From Pseudomonadota bacterium (GTDB taxonomy: Bacteria; Pseudomonadota; Gammaproteobacteria; Halothiobacillales; Halothiobacillaceae): a stretch of DNA of 13,521 bases. The DNA is taken from positions 1-13,521 of the forward strand of contig JAJYPA010000191.1 in assembly GCA_021795795.1 (NCBI GenBank). The letters run 5' to 3'. Below the pieces are notes generated by a model that was given only the letters and a program-made list of their open reading frames with translations, did not search any database and was not told the origin of the DNA. The position numbers and the translations under genes were made by a program. Shown piece by piece: positions 12,119 to 13,521 of this stretch (its first letter is position 1; each line of letters begins with the position of its first letter).

Positions 12119-13521
12119 TTATTCTCCGAGTTCTATCTCCGCCTGCACCTCGGAGGAGAACTGATATGCCGCCGCATGTTCAATTTCTGCCATATCAGTC
12201 TCCTGCTCTGGCTCCACCTCCAGCAGTCGCTTTTCGGACAAGTCGCCAGTCTGGCCAAGCTCACGATCAGCAGACAGGCGCGCCTGGCGGATTTCCTCCA
12301 TATCAGGTGACACCTCCGTTTTTGACGCTTCCAGAGCAGACTGCCGTTCTGCAAACTTGCAGATACCTTTGCAGAGCTTGTCTATGTGGTCAGTTATTAG
12401 CTCTAAAAAATGGGTTTCGCGGGTCATGGCGACATACGCCAGGTTCGCGTTCATTCCCCGCCCGCCGCCGGTGAGCACAGGGATAGCTGTATGCTTCGTA
12501 CCGCCTTGACTGGCATGGGTTGTGATGGCGTAACTGTAGTCCAGTACCTCCCCCTTACCCATGGTTAGCGGAATGGTTTGTCCATGATCTGTTTTAACCG
12601 ATGCCTTGCCATTTTCAACGATCACCGTTCCCGCCGTGCCGTTGATTAAATCCCGCGTTTTGTCGTTTTGGCGGAAGTACACCTGATCGCCGGTTCGCAA
12701 TTCCATTTCTCTTGCTGTGTATGCGGATATGGTGGTTTTTACGGGGTTGACCTGCAGTTTCTTGGCCGGATCGTTCCGGTTTTGTAATGTGAGCTTACCG
12801 CCAGACGTAGCCACTACTGACCACTGCGACCCTTTTTCCGCCCCAACACCCGTGTCCTTGTCTGCGTAATCCCGATGGAACTCCACCACTACCTGCGCCG
12901 TTCCATCTTTACCATCTTTACTGACGTAATTTTCTGATTTTGTGGCCGATTCGCTTGTGAGATCTAACTTGTCCAGCGCCGTAATTTTTACCCCATCCGC
13001 ACCCAAAGCGCCGGTGGCGATCAAACCATAACGGATATGGTTATTGATGGCCTGACGCTTTTTGTTGGTGTCCGCTATAAAATAGGTGTCGGCGCGTTCT
13101 TGCGGGGTCATGGCCATATAGCGGGACGCTGCGACTTTCGCCAAGGCTTCATCCTTATCCTGGCCTTTTTCTACATGCACCTGTGTCATGAACGGCTTGG
13201 CCAGCTCAACACCTTTTTTGGCGTCTCCGGATGCGAAGGCCTGGGCAATTTTGAGCAGTTCCGGAGCCGCGCGCTGACGTTGTACTTCATCAATCTTTAC
13301 ATGATCTATTGAACCGGTTTCCAGCAACTGCGCGAACGGCGTTCCTGCCTCGACGCTTTCTATTTGATATGGATCACCCACAACCAAGCTGCGGGCGTTT
13401 TCCAGATCCGCGCGCTTATAGAAGCGGTCGAAGTCACGGGATGACACCATTCCGGCCTCATCCATCACGTATAAAATCTTCTGGGTTGGTTTGCCGGATT
13501 CATCCAGCGATGGCTTGCGCA
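12119..13521 (-). CDS. traI: MOBF-type conjugative relaxase/helicase, C-terminal part (TraI/TrwC family, 5' end outside window)
   Basis: About 466 codons are present; the frame is still open at the right edge, so the relaxase domain and Walker A lie outside. The visible part is a RecD-like superfamily 1 helicase that would unwind the transferred strand. Motifs in order are MDEAGM (motif II, about 13465), VVGDPYQIESVEAG (motif III, about 13380), DEVQRQRAAPEL (about 13290), an SH3-like insert with RTGDQVYFRQNDKTRDLING, THASQGGTKHT (motif V, about 12510) and YVAMTRETHFLEL (motif VI, about 12430). The C-terminal 100 residues are charged, Glu-rich and possibly coiled (EIRQARLSADRELG), less like TraI. 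RecD-like helicases of other mobile elements are an alternative, but the tra neighbours and motif layout favour a MOBF relaxase. Confidence 0.85.
   Translation of the reverse strand, partial: RKPSLDESGKPTQKILYVMDEAGMVSSRDFDRFYKRADLENARSLVVGDPYQIESVEAGTPFAQLLETGSIDHVKIDEVQRQRAAPELLKIAQAFASGDAKKGVELAKPFMTQVHVEKGQDKDEALAKVAASRYMAMTPQERADTYFIADTNKKRQAINNHIRYGLIATGALGADGVKITALDKLDLTSESATKSENYVSKDGKDGTAQVVVEFHRDYADKDTGVGAEKGSQWSVVATSGGKLTLQNRNDPAKKLQVNPVKTTISAYTAREMELRTGDQVYFRQNDKTRDLINGTAGTVIVENGKASVKTDHGQTIPLTMGKGEVLDYSYAITTHASQGGTKHTAIPVLTGGGRGMNANLAYVAMTRETHFLELITDHIDKLCKGICKFAERQSALEASKTEVSPDMEEIRQARLSADRELGQTGDLSEKRLLEVEPEQETDMAEIEHAAAYQFSSEVQAEIELGE

Overview
The window looks like the tRNA-proximal end of an integrative and conjugative element (ICE) in a Gram-negative proteobacterium. 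An intact tRNA-Ser(CGA) gene at 80-168 is followed about 110 bp later by a tyrosine recombinase. Most of the remainder encodes conjugation proteins on the minus strand: the C-terminal helicase of a MOBF/TraI-type relaxase, a VirD4/TraD-type coupling protein and a large DotA/TraY-family inner-membrane protein. Moderate GC content and acidophile-type mobile elements known to me suggest something like Acidithiobacillus, but nothing here proves the genus.

Layout. 1-1280 is the attachment side: tRNA promoter, tRNA-Ser, terminator and integrase. 1281-1910 is a lower-GC patch with one small hypothetical gene, an 80-bp 3' remnant of a second integrase and a doubtful 51-codon ORF. 1911-2431 has no convincing gene. 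It holds an unusually structured GC-rich block (about 1990-2300) with long imperfect hairpins, followed by a terminator-like hairpin and two palindromes in front of a plus-strand gene for a 156-residue protein of unknown function (2432-2902). That gene converges on the dotA/traY-like gene (2912-5317), which lies downstream of the coupling protein (5370-7436) and a small gene overlapping it (7429-7620/7632).

7633-10620 looks like an accessory insert in the tra region. It carries a plus-strand yefM-yoeB toxin-antitoxin pair with a recognisable promoter and paired TGTACA-type operator. It also carries a minus-strand pair: a small ribbon-helix-helix-like protein with a probably leaderless promoter, and a secreted, filamentous-haemagglutinin-like beta-helix protein. 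Beyond this lies a strong intrinsic terminator, a 466-residue exported protein with two apparent signal peptides in tandem, and the traI-like gene, which runs off the right edge.

Functionally, the relaxase/helicase would process and unwind the element DNA, the coupling protein would deliver it to the transfer channel, and the DotA/TraY protein would be part of a type IVB (IncI/Dot-Icm-like) channel. The integrase would excise and insert the element at tRNA-Ser, and YefM-YoeB could stabilise it. A 20-bp sequence, ATGTGYRCMAGGCGGAAACA, occurs three times, in each case just ahead of a minus-strand transfer-region gene and twice only a few bases after the previous stop codon. It may be a shared regulatory or module-boundary site. 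This motif, the structured block and the secreted proteins embedded in the tra region are the least explained parts of the window.
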